From positions 1-64,000 of the forward strand of contig JAMZAV010003090.1 in NCBI GenBank assembly GCA_024449915.1: a stretch of DNA of 64,000 bases. Direction: 5' to 3'. The notes beneath the pieces are model-generated. The model had not been told where the DNA came from and ran no database searches. It saw only the letters and a program-made list of their open reading frames with translations. This document shows positions 21,791 to 34,303 of this stretch, in pieces. This DNA is from Sweltsa coloradensis (Eukaryota > Arthropoda > Insecta > Plecoptera > Chloroperlidae). Within the stretch, counting starts at the first letter, position 1. Every line of letters starts with the position of its first letter. The translations under genes were made by a program, and so were the position numbers.

Positions 21791-22700
21791 TATAGTCTAG
21801 TTGGCTAAGGCGCCCTTATAGCCGAAATGGGAAAGAAGTGAGTTCAATTCCCTGGTCGGGAAAGATTTTGTAATTTTCTAGATTGTATTTCAAAAATAAT
21901 TGAACATGATTTGAAATGCATAATATAACGCAGTGTTGTCCATCATCTGTGGCAATAGGGCCTACTATGGTAAACATAGCCAGTACGAAATACGTGAAAA
22001 TATTGCAAGGTTTACTCAATCTACGAGCGAATTTTGTGGGTACCTTGACGTGCAACATTCGACAGACCTTGCATGGGCACGGCATTTCACGGCCAGGCGA
22101 ATAATAAACAAAAAATATATTTTTCAAAATCTAAAACATTGTACCCGATTACATTACTTTTCTTCCCCCTACCTTAGGTCTACCTAGCCTATCATAGGCT
22201 AGAGAGGCGCATTATGACCTTACAGTTGACGCGCCCGTCCCCGTATGCCAACTAAACTTTAAAAAACTATTATTTATACGAATATAATTATCAAACTTAA
22301 ATGCATATGTTCCCGGGTACTCACCACATGACTCTCTCACTCGTCTAACTACGACTTTGGCGTTTCCCTGGTCTAGTTGGCTAAAGCGCCCTTATAGCCG
22401 AAATATGGGAGACGTGGGTTCAATCCCCTGGTCGGGAAAGATTTTGTAATTTCGAGATTGTATTTAAAAATTATTAAACATGTTTTGAAATGCATATAAC
22501 GCAGTGAAGTCCATCATCTGTGGCAACAGGGCCTACTATGGTAAACATAGCCAGTACGAAATACGTGAAAACATTGCAAGGTTTACTCAATCTACGAGCG
22601 GAATTGGGGTACTTTGACTTAAAACATTCGACAGACCTTGAATGGACACGGCATTTCACTGCCAGGTAAATAAAAAACAAAAAATATCTTTTCAAAATCT
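21563..22700. repeat. 578-bp tandem duplication with tRNA-like segment
   Basis: GTACCCGATTACATTACTTT occurs at about 21563 and again at 22141. The following unit contains the right half of the TA-flanked MITE, a tRNA-like stretch (TCTAGTTGGCTAAGGCGCC ... GTTCAATCCC; 21793-21860 and 22369-22436) and a conserved tail (ACGAAATACGTGAAAA). The copies differ by small indels. The junction shares the short phrase GTACCCG. Confidence 0.75.
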
Positions 22701-24800
22701 AAAACATTGTCGTTAAAATAATTTCATAACATTGGAAGTCTATTTTTCAGTTTATTATTTCTTGTATGTTTAAATCGCAATGAATCTTGCTGATTTTGTT
22801 AGCAGTTCTCAATAAACTCGTACCGGATGTCCGTTTAAAATTTCAGCGCAATCTGTTCAGCGATTCGGCTGATTTTTAACGTACCACACACACACAACAC
22901 ACACGCACGCACGCAGAAAAACAATAAAATGCCGAACGAATTTGGAAAGCATACGCGTAGCACAACGCAGCGCAAAAAGCGACAAACATAGGTATTTTTC
23001 GAGCTAGGTCACCAATTGCAAAGAAGATGCCTAAAGAAATACATGTGTGTCAAAGTTTTAGACCGTGATCATGGCATTATGATCGAACAATTCTTTTGAC
23101 CGTTTTGAGTACCTACAGCCTTTTTGTAAGATGCGCATATTGTTTACGTAATTAGCACTAGTCGCTGACGGTCAAACTTATACTGATTAAGAAGGGTGTA
23201 TTCTGGGATGAGTTTCCTGATTAGTATATTTGTACACTACCAAGCAACAAAAGTTTTTTATTAACTGGGCCTTTTAGATTGGTATGATGCTTTTAGTTCC
23301 CATGTGTAAAAACGCAAGGTTAAGCCCCTTAAGAAATATAAAAAACCAAATTTTCGCTGTTTGCCTACGATCAATAATTTAATTGGTTAAAATCCAGGGG
23401 ACTGTTATATTTTTTGCATGTGCTTTTGACTTAGTATTTTGCCTTAAGGCTAACTGGAAATCACTACGTTCCACCTCATCGAAAATGCAAATTGGTATTT
23501 CTCGAGCTTAGGCCCAACGGAAAACCAAAAAAAACCCTAGTGTTCGCAGTTGGACCCTGACTGAAAGTTTCCACAAACATTATTCACGTACTCTCCAACT
23601 TTTTATACCTATTCAATTACTTGTTGGCAAAAATGACTAATTACCAAAGGGTGTGATTTTAGGGAAAGCATTTTGCGTGTTTAGTGTACTATTGTAACCA
23701 TTTCAAGGCACTTTTTAACCATTTTTAATGAAATTAAATCAACTAGTACTTTAAATAAAAAAACAAGTGCCTCATTTAGAAATTTTAAAAAAAATTATCG
23801 CTAATTTAAGACAAATAATTTAAAAAACTTCTATAGAAATGCACAGAAAGAAAATTTTTAAAGGGTACTTTACATAGTATGTGTTTTCACTAAAATACGC
23901 CAAATCGAGAATGAGGGGTATTCTCCGCTAGAGAGCAGCCAACTGATGGACAAGCAACCCTCGTTTCCAGTGGACGCCTGCTGACGTCGAAATTATCACG
24001 CTCCACTTTTATCCTATTCATTATTGGGAAAAAAAAACTAATATATATCTTGAACTTTTAGACAGGGCGTAACTGTTATATCGATGTACGTATTGAAATA
24101 ACATTTAAGTTTTTACTTTTTTAATGAAATTAAACAAAAAATTTTAAATTTGAAAAAAACATAGTGAGGTTTTTTGACAAGACCTTTTTAAAAAATTCTC
24201 GGAATGTTAAGACAAGAAAAAAAACAATTTTCTAGATGGGAAAGTGCACGAACAAAAAATTTACAGCATGGGTACTATGCTAGTAGTTTTTTCATCTAAA
24301 ATACGCGTTTTTGACGTGCGGATGGACGGGGGAAAAATGCACGCATGATGAAAAAATTCGTTCGTGTTTTTTCTATCGAGAAAAGAAATTTTATTTTTGT
24401 CTAATTAGGGATGATATTTGAGAATAAGAGAAATCTTTTTAAAAACCCAATCAGTAGTTTTTTGTCAATTGAAGTTGAGAAGACTTAAAGTTGTTGATAA
24501 TTTTGTAATTTATAAAGCGTAAATTGATTGATTTGATCGGATATTGCTTAAAGTCTCATATTTATGATGCGTAAATTGTTATAACAATCTAACGGTTCTG
24601 TTAAAAACTTCGTAATAATCGCCATAAGGAGAAATTATGTTTGCTAAATATTATTTCTCTTAAACTTGGCCAAATAAGAATGGATAAAAGTTAGAGCGTG
24701 ATCTTTGTTACCCTTTTCCCCAAATCGGCGTCAACTTGCAAAATGAGAAAGTTGTCCGTATTCGTTCGCGGCCATCCCGTGGTGTGACGTCACGGAGGGT
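22700..24800. other. Intergenic AT-rich repeat block
   Basis: No gene. Segments match 41270-42200: AAATCGCAATGAAT...TTTTGTTAGCAGTTCT, TTTAAAATTTCAGC, GGTATTTTTCGAGCTAGGTC and ACTCTACAGCC/ACCTACAGCC. The block is internally repetitive and diverged. A (CA)n/(CG)n patch lies at 22887-22916. Confidence 0.55.
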
Positions 24801-26229
24801 TTCCCCTATAGATTAGTGGTAAAAAATTTTTTGGGGGTAAAAAAGCCCCTTTTAATCTTCACGGACAAAAAATGTTTTCTCCGTGAAAGAACCCCCAACT
24901 TTTTTGTACAACGCTTTGGAAAAAAAAACCGACAATTAAACAAAAATGAATCCACAATACAAACTTTAAACAACTCCCATAGGCCTTAAACTTTGTTTAC
25001 ATCAAAAAAAAAAAGCAAAATATGTTAACTTTTTTTTTTAAAAAATATCCTTTTAGGATCAGCCCCGGGCCCCTTTTATTTTTTAAAGAGAGAAAGGTCT
25101 ACGTACACAAAAATCCCTTTCAAGAACGCCCCCTACCCCCCTTTTTGCCCACCCCGTCAACTGACCCCACTGTAAAAATTTGTTCTTTCTGTCTCTCACT
25201 GCCCCTCGATTGATTGAACAATTTTTCTGACTTTGAGTTTAAAACATGAAAAAGAAAGTCTTTATTGGGCAAAAGAGGGAAAAACATGAGACAGTATATC
25301 GGCCCGAACCCAAAACTAAGTCGGGTAGGGGGTGGGAGGTTCCACCACATTTTTGGCTCCCCGGGCTTATCGAACCCGGGCAGCCATGCCTGACGCTTCT
25401 TTACACCCTTTTTCGTCATTGCATCTCACTTCATTTTCTTCCTCTCACTGTTTCTTCCTCGGGGCCCTCCCCAGTTTTTAATATATTTTTCGTTTTTCCC
25501 CAACAGGTAAATTAAAATAAATATATATGCTAAGAATTAATGAGAATGAATGAACAGCACAGATAAATGATTATTCGGCTGCTCATGACCCTCGGGGCGA
25601 TTTCCTGCTTCCAAGTTCCTGTCATAGAAGTAAAATGCTGCCTGGACTTTTTGGGGTTTTCCTGTACGGAGGTTACGAAGGAAACCTTACACATTTGAGC
25701 ACAAACAAGCTTGTTTTTATGCTGTTAGATTATGCCCCAAGTAGCACTACCCAAGAAATTGTTAGTTTAAGGGTGCGGAAGGGTTGGTCAGCTGGAGCAA
25801 AACTTGAGCGCAGGTTAATTAAAGGGGATTACACGTGGACTGCGTCAGCTGCTATGTTTTTTACAATCATAACGAATTGCGCAGAACAGCACCATGAAAA
25901 CCCCCCCCGTTACAGTCAGCAGTTTAGAACATTTTCTTCAAGCAGTCTTTGTAAATACCCCAAAGATTGCAATTGGTTCTATAAGGCTACTGCAGTCCTT
26001 GTATAATACCCCTTTTTCATATTCAATTTTTATTTAATAAGTATAACTCTTTTTTGATTTTAACACATTTTATTAATCAGTACCGTAAATGAAATACAGT
26101 GCGTACAACTTGTCCTGCGGTTGACGGGGACGGGGGCCTGCATGTGCTGCTGTGAGGCACAATTTTTTTTTACTAAACAAAAAAAAAAAATTTGTTGCGG
26201 CCCCATGCCAAAAATATCTGCCGAAACTG
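24801..26229. other. Low-quality-looking non-coding stretch
   Basis: Rich in long A, T, C and G runs. The block around 24830-24900 matches 42095-42150 (TTTAATCTTCACG, ATGTTTTCTC). An open frame at 25635-26006 has no recognisable domain, codon signal or neighbours and is not called as a gene. Nothing else identifiable. Confidence 0.4.
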
Positions 26230-26440
26230 CGTTCACCCCATTGTATCCCGCGGAAATCTGCTGTAAATCCCGGACCATGCTTTTTAAAGCCGTCAACGCC
26301 GTGTCCGCCGTGGTATGTCAAGCTGTGCAATCCCGGGGCCCGGGATTGCCATGTTGGTATATCGACCCCCATCCCGTGGTATGCAAGCTGTGCTATCCCG
26401 GGCCGGGATCTGCCATGTTGTGTAATGCCGGGCCACATCA
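26230..26440. repeat. Short G/C-rich tandem repeat
   Basis: Two to three units of about 65-75 bp sharing GTGGTATG(T)CAAGCTGTGC, then ATCCCGGG, then TGCCATGTTG. Adjacent to the A/C-rich array. Confidence 0.55.
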
Positions 26441-26449
26441 ACAAAAACA

Positions 26450-27185
26450 AGCATGACAAGAAGCTACTCTAAACCCCCCACTACCTACACGACCCTACCG
26501 CCCAAACACCCCCCCAAAACACACGGCACAAGACACACAGCAAGAAAACACCAAACAAGTCCTATACAAGAACTACTTAACGACCCCCACTATCTACCGA
26601 CCCTACACGTCACAAGCACAAAAAACGGCACAAGACACTCACATAGATAAACTAAAACAATACCTACACAAGAAGCTACTCTACCCGACCTACACTACCC
26701 TACACGACCCTAACGACCTAAAATCAAAAAACAATCACACAGCACACAAAACCAGGGCTAAAGACTCACCATTCATAACACTAATCCAAGAGGACAAGAA
26801 AACTACTCTAGCGACCCTCACGCCCCTGCTAAAAGGCTAACTCCCCACGGACACACATACGGACAAACGACACGACACCAAACAAGAGACGCGGATCAAA
26901 ACAGCACACATCAAGAAAAGACACAGCACACACAAACACCACCAAACAAGAGGCTTTTCGGATCGACACGACATCAACAAGACACAGCACGAACAAGAAC
27001 AAACCCCAAACAAGAGGTGTCGGATCGGCACGACACAAAAAGAAAAAGCACAAAAAACACACCGAAAACAAACAATACAAAACACTTCACGCAGACACAA
27101 CATGACACACCGAGACACAAAAAGACACAACACAAACACTTCACGACACGATATACATGAACAGAGACACACAACAATGAAACTT
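26450..27185. repeat. Strand-biased A/C-rich tandem array
   Basis: About 735 bp composed almost wholly of A and C on the plus strand. The first half repeats ACAAGAAGCTACTCT...CTACACGACCCTA at roughly 105-125-bp spacing (26456, 26568, 26667, 26793). The second half repeats CCAAACAAGAGG...CGGATCGGCACGAC at about 63-64 bp (26878, 26942, 27005). Apparent proteins in this stretch are composition artefacts. Confidence 0.75.
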
Positions 27186-28849
27186 AGTGACTCATTTTAG
27201 TTCCCCCGGCAATTTTTTTTGCCCCCTTCGTTTGACAGCATTTAACTGAAACAGAAGAAAAGGGGGACATGTTACTAAACATAAATCTGAAGTAAGAGCC
27301 CGGGTTTTTTGGGGTTTAACCGTTGGGTCACGATGAACCTTTCAAAACTGGGGAATGTGGGAGCAAAAAATCCCGTGCTGGTCGGAACCAGTACGGGAAA
27401 GAGGGAGGGGGGGCGGTTTTCGTTTATTTGGTTTTAAGGGCGCGTAAACCTTTGGGGTTAAATGCCCAGGGGTTTACCTAGCCTGGGGGAAGTCGGAAAA
27501 AAAAGGGGGCTCCACGTCGCGGTGTCATGCCCTTTGTATTGTTCAGTAGTCATTGTCGTCGTCTCGGGGGGGTCGTCGGGGAATTTGGGAGAGGGGTCCC
27601 CGACGACGAATCCCAGAGCTCCCCTCTAGTTTTGGGGAGTATTATAATTAAACATGGCCCTATAGCTGATTTTTTGCGAGATGGCTTTATCTATTTTCTC
27701 GCCTTTTACTTTACAGAGCCATGCTCGAGGGGCCCAAATTCTCCCCCGCGGGCCCGACGGTGGTGACAAAAAATTTAAAAAAAAACAAAAAAACGTTACG
27801 TATCATGAAAAAAAATATTAAAAAATTTAAAATAAGTTTTAAAAAAATTATTGGTCAGGATTCATTAACTTTAAGGGCGGGGTGAACCGTTGAGTCATAA
27901 GCACCACCTAGCCTTGGGGGGATTGGGGAGGGGGACCCCATCGTGTCAAAACCCAGCCAGGGTAGGGGGGGGGGGGGGGAGGGGGTTCTCACATCGCGGT
28001 CGTCATAGTCTTTGTCTCGTTCGTTGTATATGTCATCGTCGCGGGGAGGTCTCATGAAAAGGGGGTGTCAAAAGCCCGACTTTGCCAAAGTTTGCCTCAA
28101 ATTTCGAGGGTATTATACCCCCCTCTTTCTTTTGATTTTTGCGAGGTGGACTTTTCTCTTAAAATCGCCTTTTTTTTGTACGATAGCAGAGCCATGCTGG
28201 GGCCAAAATTCTACCCGGGGTTTTGGGGCTAGCTCCCCCCACAGGTGGGATGAGTCTAAAATGGGCACCTCCTGGCAGAGGTCGATTCAGTATCTGAAGT
28301 AAAATACCCCCTACTTCCTAGTGATGTTACTAGGCGATCTTTGCCTTTGTCCTCGCATTTTAAATCCTAGCCCTGGCCTAGATTTTTTTGTTGGTTTTTT
28401 GGATTTAAAGGGCGCGTCAAAAGTTAGGTCATAAGCACCCTCTAGCCCAAGGGGGGTGGGGGGGAGGGGGCCCCTGCTGGTCAGAACCGCCCGGTAAGGG
28501 AAGGAAGGGGGTTTTCACGTCGCGGGGTCATCGTCTTTTTCATCGTTGTTTTGTCATTTTTCATCGTCGCCGGGGGGTCCAAGGGAAGGGGGGGAAAGGG
28601 CCCCACGACGTTGCCAGAGCTCGCTCTAGTTTTCGGGGAGTAAAACCCCTTATACTAGCTGATATTTGCGAGGTGGTTTTTTCTTTGAATGTCTTTTAGG
28701 GTACGATTTGCAGAGCCCTGCTCTGGCCAATTTTACCCCCGGGCCCCCAGGGGAAAAATGATGGGGGGCACTGATATTATTTCATTGCCTGGGAACCCCC
28801 CACTTTCGATTTTTGGTGCCGGGGGCCTGGGGCCTCACAGCGAAGATGT

Positions 28850-29075
28850 TGGGGAAATTCTGTCCCGTTTGTATCGTTGGGATATCCTGTGCCCTTGAGT
28901 TGCCAGGCGTAGGTTTCGCCCCTAGTAAAAGTTCGGATATCCCGTGTCCCCTTTAGATCCCCTTCGGGATTCCTGTCCCTTTTTACTTGCCAACGTAGGT
29001 TTCGCCAGTTAGTTGGGGATATCCCCTGCCCTTTAGCTGCCCGACGTAGGATCCCCCCCAGTTCGTATCGTCCCC
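28850..29075. repeat. About 70-bp tandem repeat within the R4 cluster
   Basis: Three units share GATATCCCGTGCCC, TTTAG(C/T)TGCC and CGTAGGTTTCGCC. Non-coding. Confidence 0.6.
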
Positions 29076-29079
29076 CTGA

Positions 29080-30470
29080 ATTTATTTTTACCCCCTACGC
29101 CCCAATTTGTGCAGATATCGAAAAGCACGAAGCTTTTTTAGTGCGTTTTATGAAGCACGATCTTTTCTCGTGCCCAAAAATTCGAACCTTTTAAAAAAAA
29201 GAATTTTAAAATGTTAGTATTATTTTTTTAAAAGTTTATAGCCTAGGGGGGACAGGGCACGCGGTGGGTGGCCACAAATGCTCTTTCTGTCTCATTTGTT
29301 ATTTGTTTGTATTAGGGTATAAATAATTACAGTAAACAGAACAATACATACATAAGTAGATGAATTGAATCCTGAAAAAAGTGTATCCTAAAAAAATTTA
29401 AATTTAAATTTATGCTTTTTGAGGGTGATTTAGATACTTTTTGAACTCTCTGCATTTGTAATTATTTTTTAAACTTCACTGGGGAGGTGGGGGGTTTTTT
29501 TTTGCTTAAATCGAGGGGCGATACCCCAGTGAGAACACGATGGTGACCAGATGTAGGCCAAACTTATTTTTTTGGTTTCCCACTAAAGTGCAGGGGAAAA
29601 CAAACAATTTAATTCCTCTCTCATCAGATCAGTGGAAACTAGCACCTAATCTATCAGCTAAAAAAAAAGGGGGGTCTTAATACTAGATGGTTAAGTCGGT
29701 AGGTTTACTTTTATGTGCAAAAAATTAAATGTGTTTTTTTTCTTTGCCCCTTTCAGTAGTTAGCTACTACGATATTAATTTAATTTTAAAAAAATTTTTA
29801 TTACTGGTACCACGAAAATCATTTATTAACTGAGTGGGTAGACTCTAAATAAGTACTTTGTAGATTAGTAGTTAATAGTATACTTATTTTTCTTTTGTAC
29901 ACATAATTTTTATCAAGCATCTGAACCAGCTCTAAAAGCCTCATGTGGCTAACTTGATGATACTTGAACTACTCTATATTTGCAAAATTTGTAAAATGTG
30001 TAAATATTGATATTATAAGGGCCCTTTTACCCTGATTTTCATATACCCCGTTGAGATAATACATCAAAAGGGTCTAGATACGTACCGGTATGTAACTCTT
30101 GTATGCCTCAAATTTTTTTAAAGGAAATAAAGCAAGCAAGCATTTTAATTTTTTTATTTTTTTATATATATATTTTTTTATTTATTTTTTTATTTATTTA
30201 TTTTTTTATTTAAAACTTTTTGATATTTTTTAGTAAAAATTTAATAAATTCTAACAAAAAACGCATTTAAAATAGGGGGCTATCGTTTTACCAGTTTTAC
30301 AATTTGTTTCCAAGGAAATTTTTTCAAAGTCAGTCTTAACACTGTTTGAAATTTTCATTAACTTTAAACCCTTGTATTGTTGGTTAGAAAATCCATAGAG
30401 ATTACCGTGATTTGGTCTTTTAAAAAAAGTTTTTAGTCAACAAAAGAAAACACAACGAAATGATTTAGTT
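29080..30470. other. Intergenic, AT-rich
   Basis: No gene seen. A fragment of the SINE tail (ACTGAGTGGGTAGACTCTAAATAA) lies at about 29828-29852. A pure A/T tract rich in TTTATTT runs from about 30145 to 30220. Confidence 0.5.
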
Positions 30471-32454
30471 TTTTTGGTTTTGGGCGCGTAAATTTTAGGT
30501 TACAACTTACAAATGCGTACTCTAGCCTAGGGGATATTGGGGGACGTTGTTCAGAACCACATGTAGGGGGAGGAAAGGGGGGGTTCTCACGTCGCGCTCA
30601 TTTTCTTTGTCATACTCCCCCCTTAAAGCTGGTTTGCGGATGGCTTTTCTTTTCTCGCCTTTAAAAGATTAGCAGAGCCATGCTCTGCGTCAATTCACCC
30701 TGGCCCAGACGGGAGCAAAACAAAACGAAATTAGGAAGCATATTAAAAAAAATGAGATAGATTTTTGAGGAGCACAGTGGGCAAGACAAAAAAGATATTA
30801 ATTGAAATACCAACATCAGGAGATGCTTTGGGGGGAAAGTTAGGTGACGAATGGGAAGGAAGGCTGAATGGTTTGGGGATATGAAACGAAAGGAAGAGAG
30901 GATGCCAGGGAATGTATGAGAAAAGGGTTGAGAGGAAGAAGAGGGGGATTTTTGGTTTTTTTGGATTAAGGGCGATTGTCATCGTCGCCGGGGGGGGCGG
31001 AAGGGGAAAGGGGGGGGGAAGATCCTCGACGACATTGCCAGAGCTCGCCCCTAGTTTCGGGGAGTAAATACCCGCCTTACCAGCTGATGTTTTCGAGGTG
31101 GACTTTTTTTCTTGAATCCCTTTTACGATTAGCAGAGTCGCCCGGGGCCCAAATTTTACCCCCCGGGCCCCCGGGGGGGAGAGCTGGGAGGATGTTGGCA
31201 CGATTGTGGGGGGATAGAAAAAAAAAAAGTGGAAAATTTGGTTAAACCCAAGTGACCCTGTCAAAGAGGAAACGGCGATTTTTGATGAGAGATTAAAATA
31301 ATATGGGGTTTTGGGCTAATACACCCCATAAAATCATCCTTCAACGCAACTACTAATGCGCCGATCTGCCTAGGGGGGCATGGGAGAAAAAATTTTAAGT
31401 GGCCAGGACCCGCCATGGGGAGGGGGAGGAAAGGGGGAAGTTTCCCCTTCGCGGTCGTCATTTTCTTTTATCGTTGTGATGTCATTGCCTCATTTTCGTC
31501 GAGGGGGCCCAAGGCCCCCCACGACGATTGACAAGCTCGCCTCCAGTGTCGGGGGGTTAATCTTTCCTTATAGCTGATGTTTGCGGGGGTGGCTTTTTCT
31601 CTTGAATCGCCTTTTAGATCAGCAGAGTTTTCTCTGGGCAATTCTCTCCGGAGTGGGTGAAAGTAAGTGTGGAAGGATAGAAAAGTGGAGAAAATTTTTT
31701 TTGCAAAAACCCCAAACGACCCTGCAAGAAAAGGGAAACGGCCATGGATGTGATGATGATATATTTGGAAACTCACCTATATTCCGTCTTCGGACGCCGC
31801 CCCAATGGCCCGGGGGTTGCTCGCCGCGCTAGGTCGACCACACCTCCACCGCCAGTTTTCCCGATACGGATTTTTGCCCGCCTGCCGTGTCGGACTAATT
31901 TGTAGCCCGACATGCACCCAGTAGTGAGTGTTTTTGATTACGTGACTATCATTCAGGGAGTTCACCTGTTGTTTCAAAAAAAAAATATTTTTAATTTTTT
32001 TCGCTGCAGGTGTTAATATTAACGTGGTTATACTTTGATTTCTAGATTTTTAAAACAAGGCACTGTGTCGGGACCCCAAATTTTACCCCCAAAAAGATCG
32101 GCTGAACCGTATTGTTTCCAATCACTTTTTTATTGGGAAACAACAAAACCGCACCTTATAACAAACGGTTAGGATTAGAATTGTGGATAATTTGATATGT
32201 AGGGGGTAAATTTTTTTTTTTAGGCCTTCCATCTAAACTTACCCAGGCCTAATTGTTTTTTTTTATGTTTACTTTGCTCATGCAATACATAAATTTTGAA
32301 GAATATGAAAAACTAACGTAGGCCAAAATAACGGCCTACATCTAATTTTTAAAAGCTAATTTGTTAAGCTATTATTAATAGGCTATGCCTATAGCCACTA
32401 CGTATACATGCACATAAACATCGTGTATAGCATAATGGAGATATAATACCGTGT

Positions 32455-33051
32455 TGCCAAAAGGTCAAACTACTTGGAATAATTGTTACTTGTGATCTGC
32501 GGTGGAATCTACATTGTGAGTATGTGCGAAACAGAGCGTCTAAAACTTTAGGATTTGTATCGCGCTCTCTAAAGGGTGGCAAGCCAAGAACCCTTCGCAC
32601 CGCATACTTAGCGCTGGTTAGGCCAATTATCACTCATGGCCTACCAGCGTGGCATCCAACAACAAAAGGACAATATGTGCAGTTGGAAAGAATTCAAAAT
32701 CGTGCCACCAGACATATTATGGGTTACAAAGAGCCTAGTGCCTCTACACGTCGTGGTCAATGTCGCCTTATCACAATTGAACAACTCATGAAGCAAGTGG
32801 ACGTTTTGTTCTTCAAAAAGATGTTGACTGGCTGTGTGGACCTCGACCCATTCCATCGGGTGTCTTGGAACCTTCGGGATTCAAGACGTCACCAGGCCCA
32901 GTCCATCACGCCACCATTTGCCCGAACCAGCGCGTACATAAGTGGGTTCTACTGCCGAACTGCCAGAATTTGGAACTACTCCCTATCTGAAGAAATACAA
33001 GGACTTGGCATGTCGCCTTTCAAGAGAGCTATTAAGTCTTCTACATTATGA
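32455..33051 (+). pseudogene. LINE reverse-transcriptase C-terminal fragment
   Basis: Open frame of about 198 codons beginning QKVKLLGIIVTCDLRWN, then RASKTLGFVSRSL, LVRPIITHGLPAWHP, LERIQNRATRHIMG and MLTGCVDLDPF. This is the thumb and C-terminal region shared by CR1/Jockey-type LINEs (compare the KYLGV, LVRPxLEY and LExVQRRAARxI family pattern). The palm with YADD is absent. It differs from the 13.7-15.3 kb element, so it belongs to another LINE family. It ends with a proper stop. Confidence 0.85.
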
Positions 33052-33297
33052 TTGCTTTTTTGATATTATGAATTCATTGAATTGTTATTGTTTTGTTAAT
33101 TTGTCTCTTCTATGTTTCTTATGTTTTTGTTTATGTTGTTTATGTTTTCTATATTCTATGTTTTATAAGCTTGTTTATTATCACAATTTGGTGTGTAGAG
33201 GCTGGCAGCACCTTGTGCTTGGGGCATACTGCCCTTTTCTGCCAACCTTCCTACTAAGCTTTAGTGGAAAATAAATAATAATAAAATAATAATAATG
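32455..33297 (+). mobile_element. 3' end of a LINE with (AATA)n tail
   Basis: Comprises the RT fragment plus about 220 bp of T-rich 3' untranslated sequence, and ends in AAATAAATAATAATAAAATAATAATAATG (33269-33297). The AATA-type tail marks the 3' end of a retrotransposed copy truncated at 5'. Confidence 0.75.
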
Positions 33298-34303
33298 CAG
33301 TTTGGAAAAAGTTTTGACTTCAGTCAAGTCAAAACGATGTTACATGACAGTTGAATCAAAGTTAGATGTGGAGATGAGGCCTAGGCTACCAACAACATTA
33401 TCACACCATCTCTAAGGGATCTAGTTGACTGCCTAGGCTTATCTTTCAAATTATATTGTATTTTAGGCCCACCTAGGCCCGCCTAAGCGTGACTCAATGC
33501 AATGAACAGTTTGGATTCTTACCTTTTTTGAAATTTTGGTGTGCACAGTTGGTGGCAAATATATTAGATTACGACCTTTGAACATGGTAAAGTATTTTAG
33601 TTTGGAGCTGAGATTTTGTAAGTAAAATTATTTCATTATTCATGCAGCACATATGAAATGCATGCGCCATTAACTCGATTTGGTTCGAAGTGAAGTTTAC
33701 GTCATGTTCCCATGGATATAAGGCAATCGCATGACATGGGCTGAAGTCATTATTGAATAAATATTCGTGGGTACCTACACATTATTGGATTTATTAACTT
33801 GCTATTTTAAAATATAGTTCGATAATATTATATTTTCGTCTTTCACAATGAACAAACGTCACCGGAACGGTTTATTAGATGAGGTTATGTCTGACGTTCC
33901 GTGTCCTGCGATAACGTCTTCATTCACCTGTAGGCCGGTGAATCTTCACAGCTTAGTTCACGTTTTAACACTGTTCATTCCTTATAGTTGTATAGTGTGA
34001 CAGGGAAATATCATGGAACACGATTGATTAATATCACTTTTAATACGTAGCAAAATACTAGCATTCACGTATTTTATGTCAATGTCAAAAGATGGAAAAC
34101 AAAATATATAACAAAACAAATAAACAAAACTACAATAACAAATCCAAGGTTAAGAGAAATACATCAATATCCATCTAGCGGTGGTACAGAGCCTTTTATG
34201 AAATATTGTCCAAGGTCTAACAGATACTTTGTACAGAGAGCTCTAACCAAAGACATTATTAAATTAAACTAGGAAGCTTCGCAAACGCTTTTCAGGCGCT
34301 TTG
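33298..34303. other. Intergenic, no gene seen
   Basis: Moderately complex sequence without a recognisable repeat family or splice-bounded coding segment. Confidence 0.45.

Larger units (their letters stand above)
27380..31660. repeat. R4 repeat cluster (Asp-codon-rich family)
   Basis: Degraded R4 copies at about 27380-27770, 27850-28260, 28385-28770, 30470-30720, 30955-31250 and 31300-31660. Shared order: GGGCGCGTCAA...GGTCATAA, CTAGCC(T)AGGGG, CGCGGTCGTCAT, a TCGTCGTCGGGGAGG block, CAGAGCTCGCCCCTAG, GCTGATGTTTGCGAGGTGG and AGCAGAGCCATGCTC. Read on the minus strand, the central block encodes runs of Asp with Arg/Asn (for example DDDDDDHENTNDDDRDV in the 51-kb copy), but every copy is frame-broken. 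Further copies lie at 16976-17175, 40310-41110 and 50945-51320. Confidence 0.7.

Noticed and set aside
25635..26006. 123-codon open frame
   Set aside because: No recognised domain, no splice context, and it lies in a stretch of long homopolymers and decayed repeats.
26829..27177. Cys/Val-rich membrane-like frames
   Set aside because: Product of the strand-skewed A/C-rich array; overlapping frames all look alike in composition.
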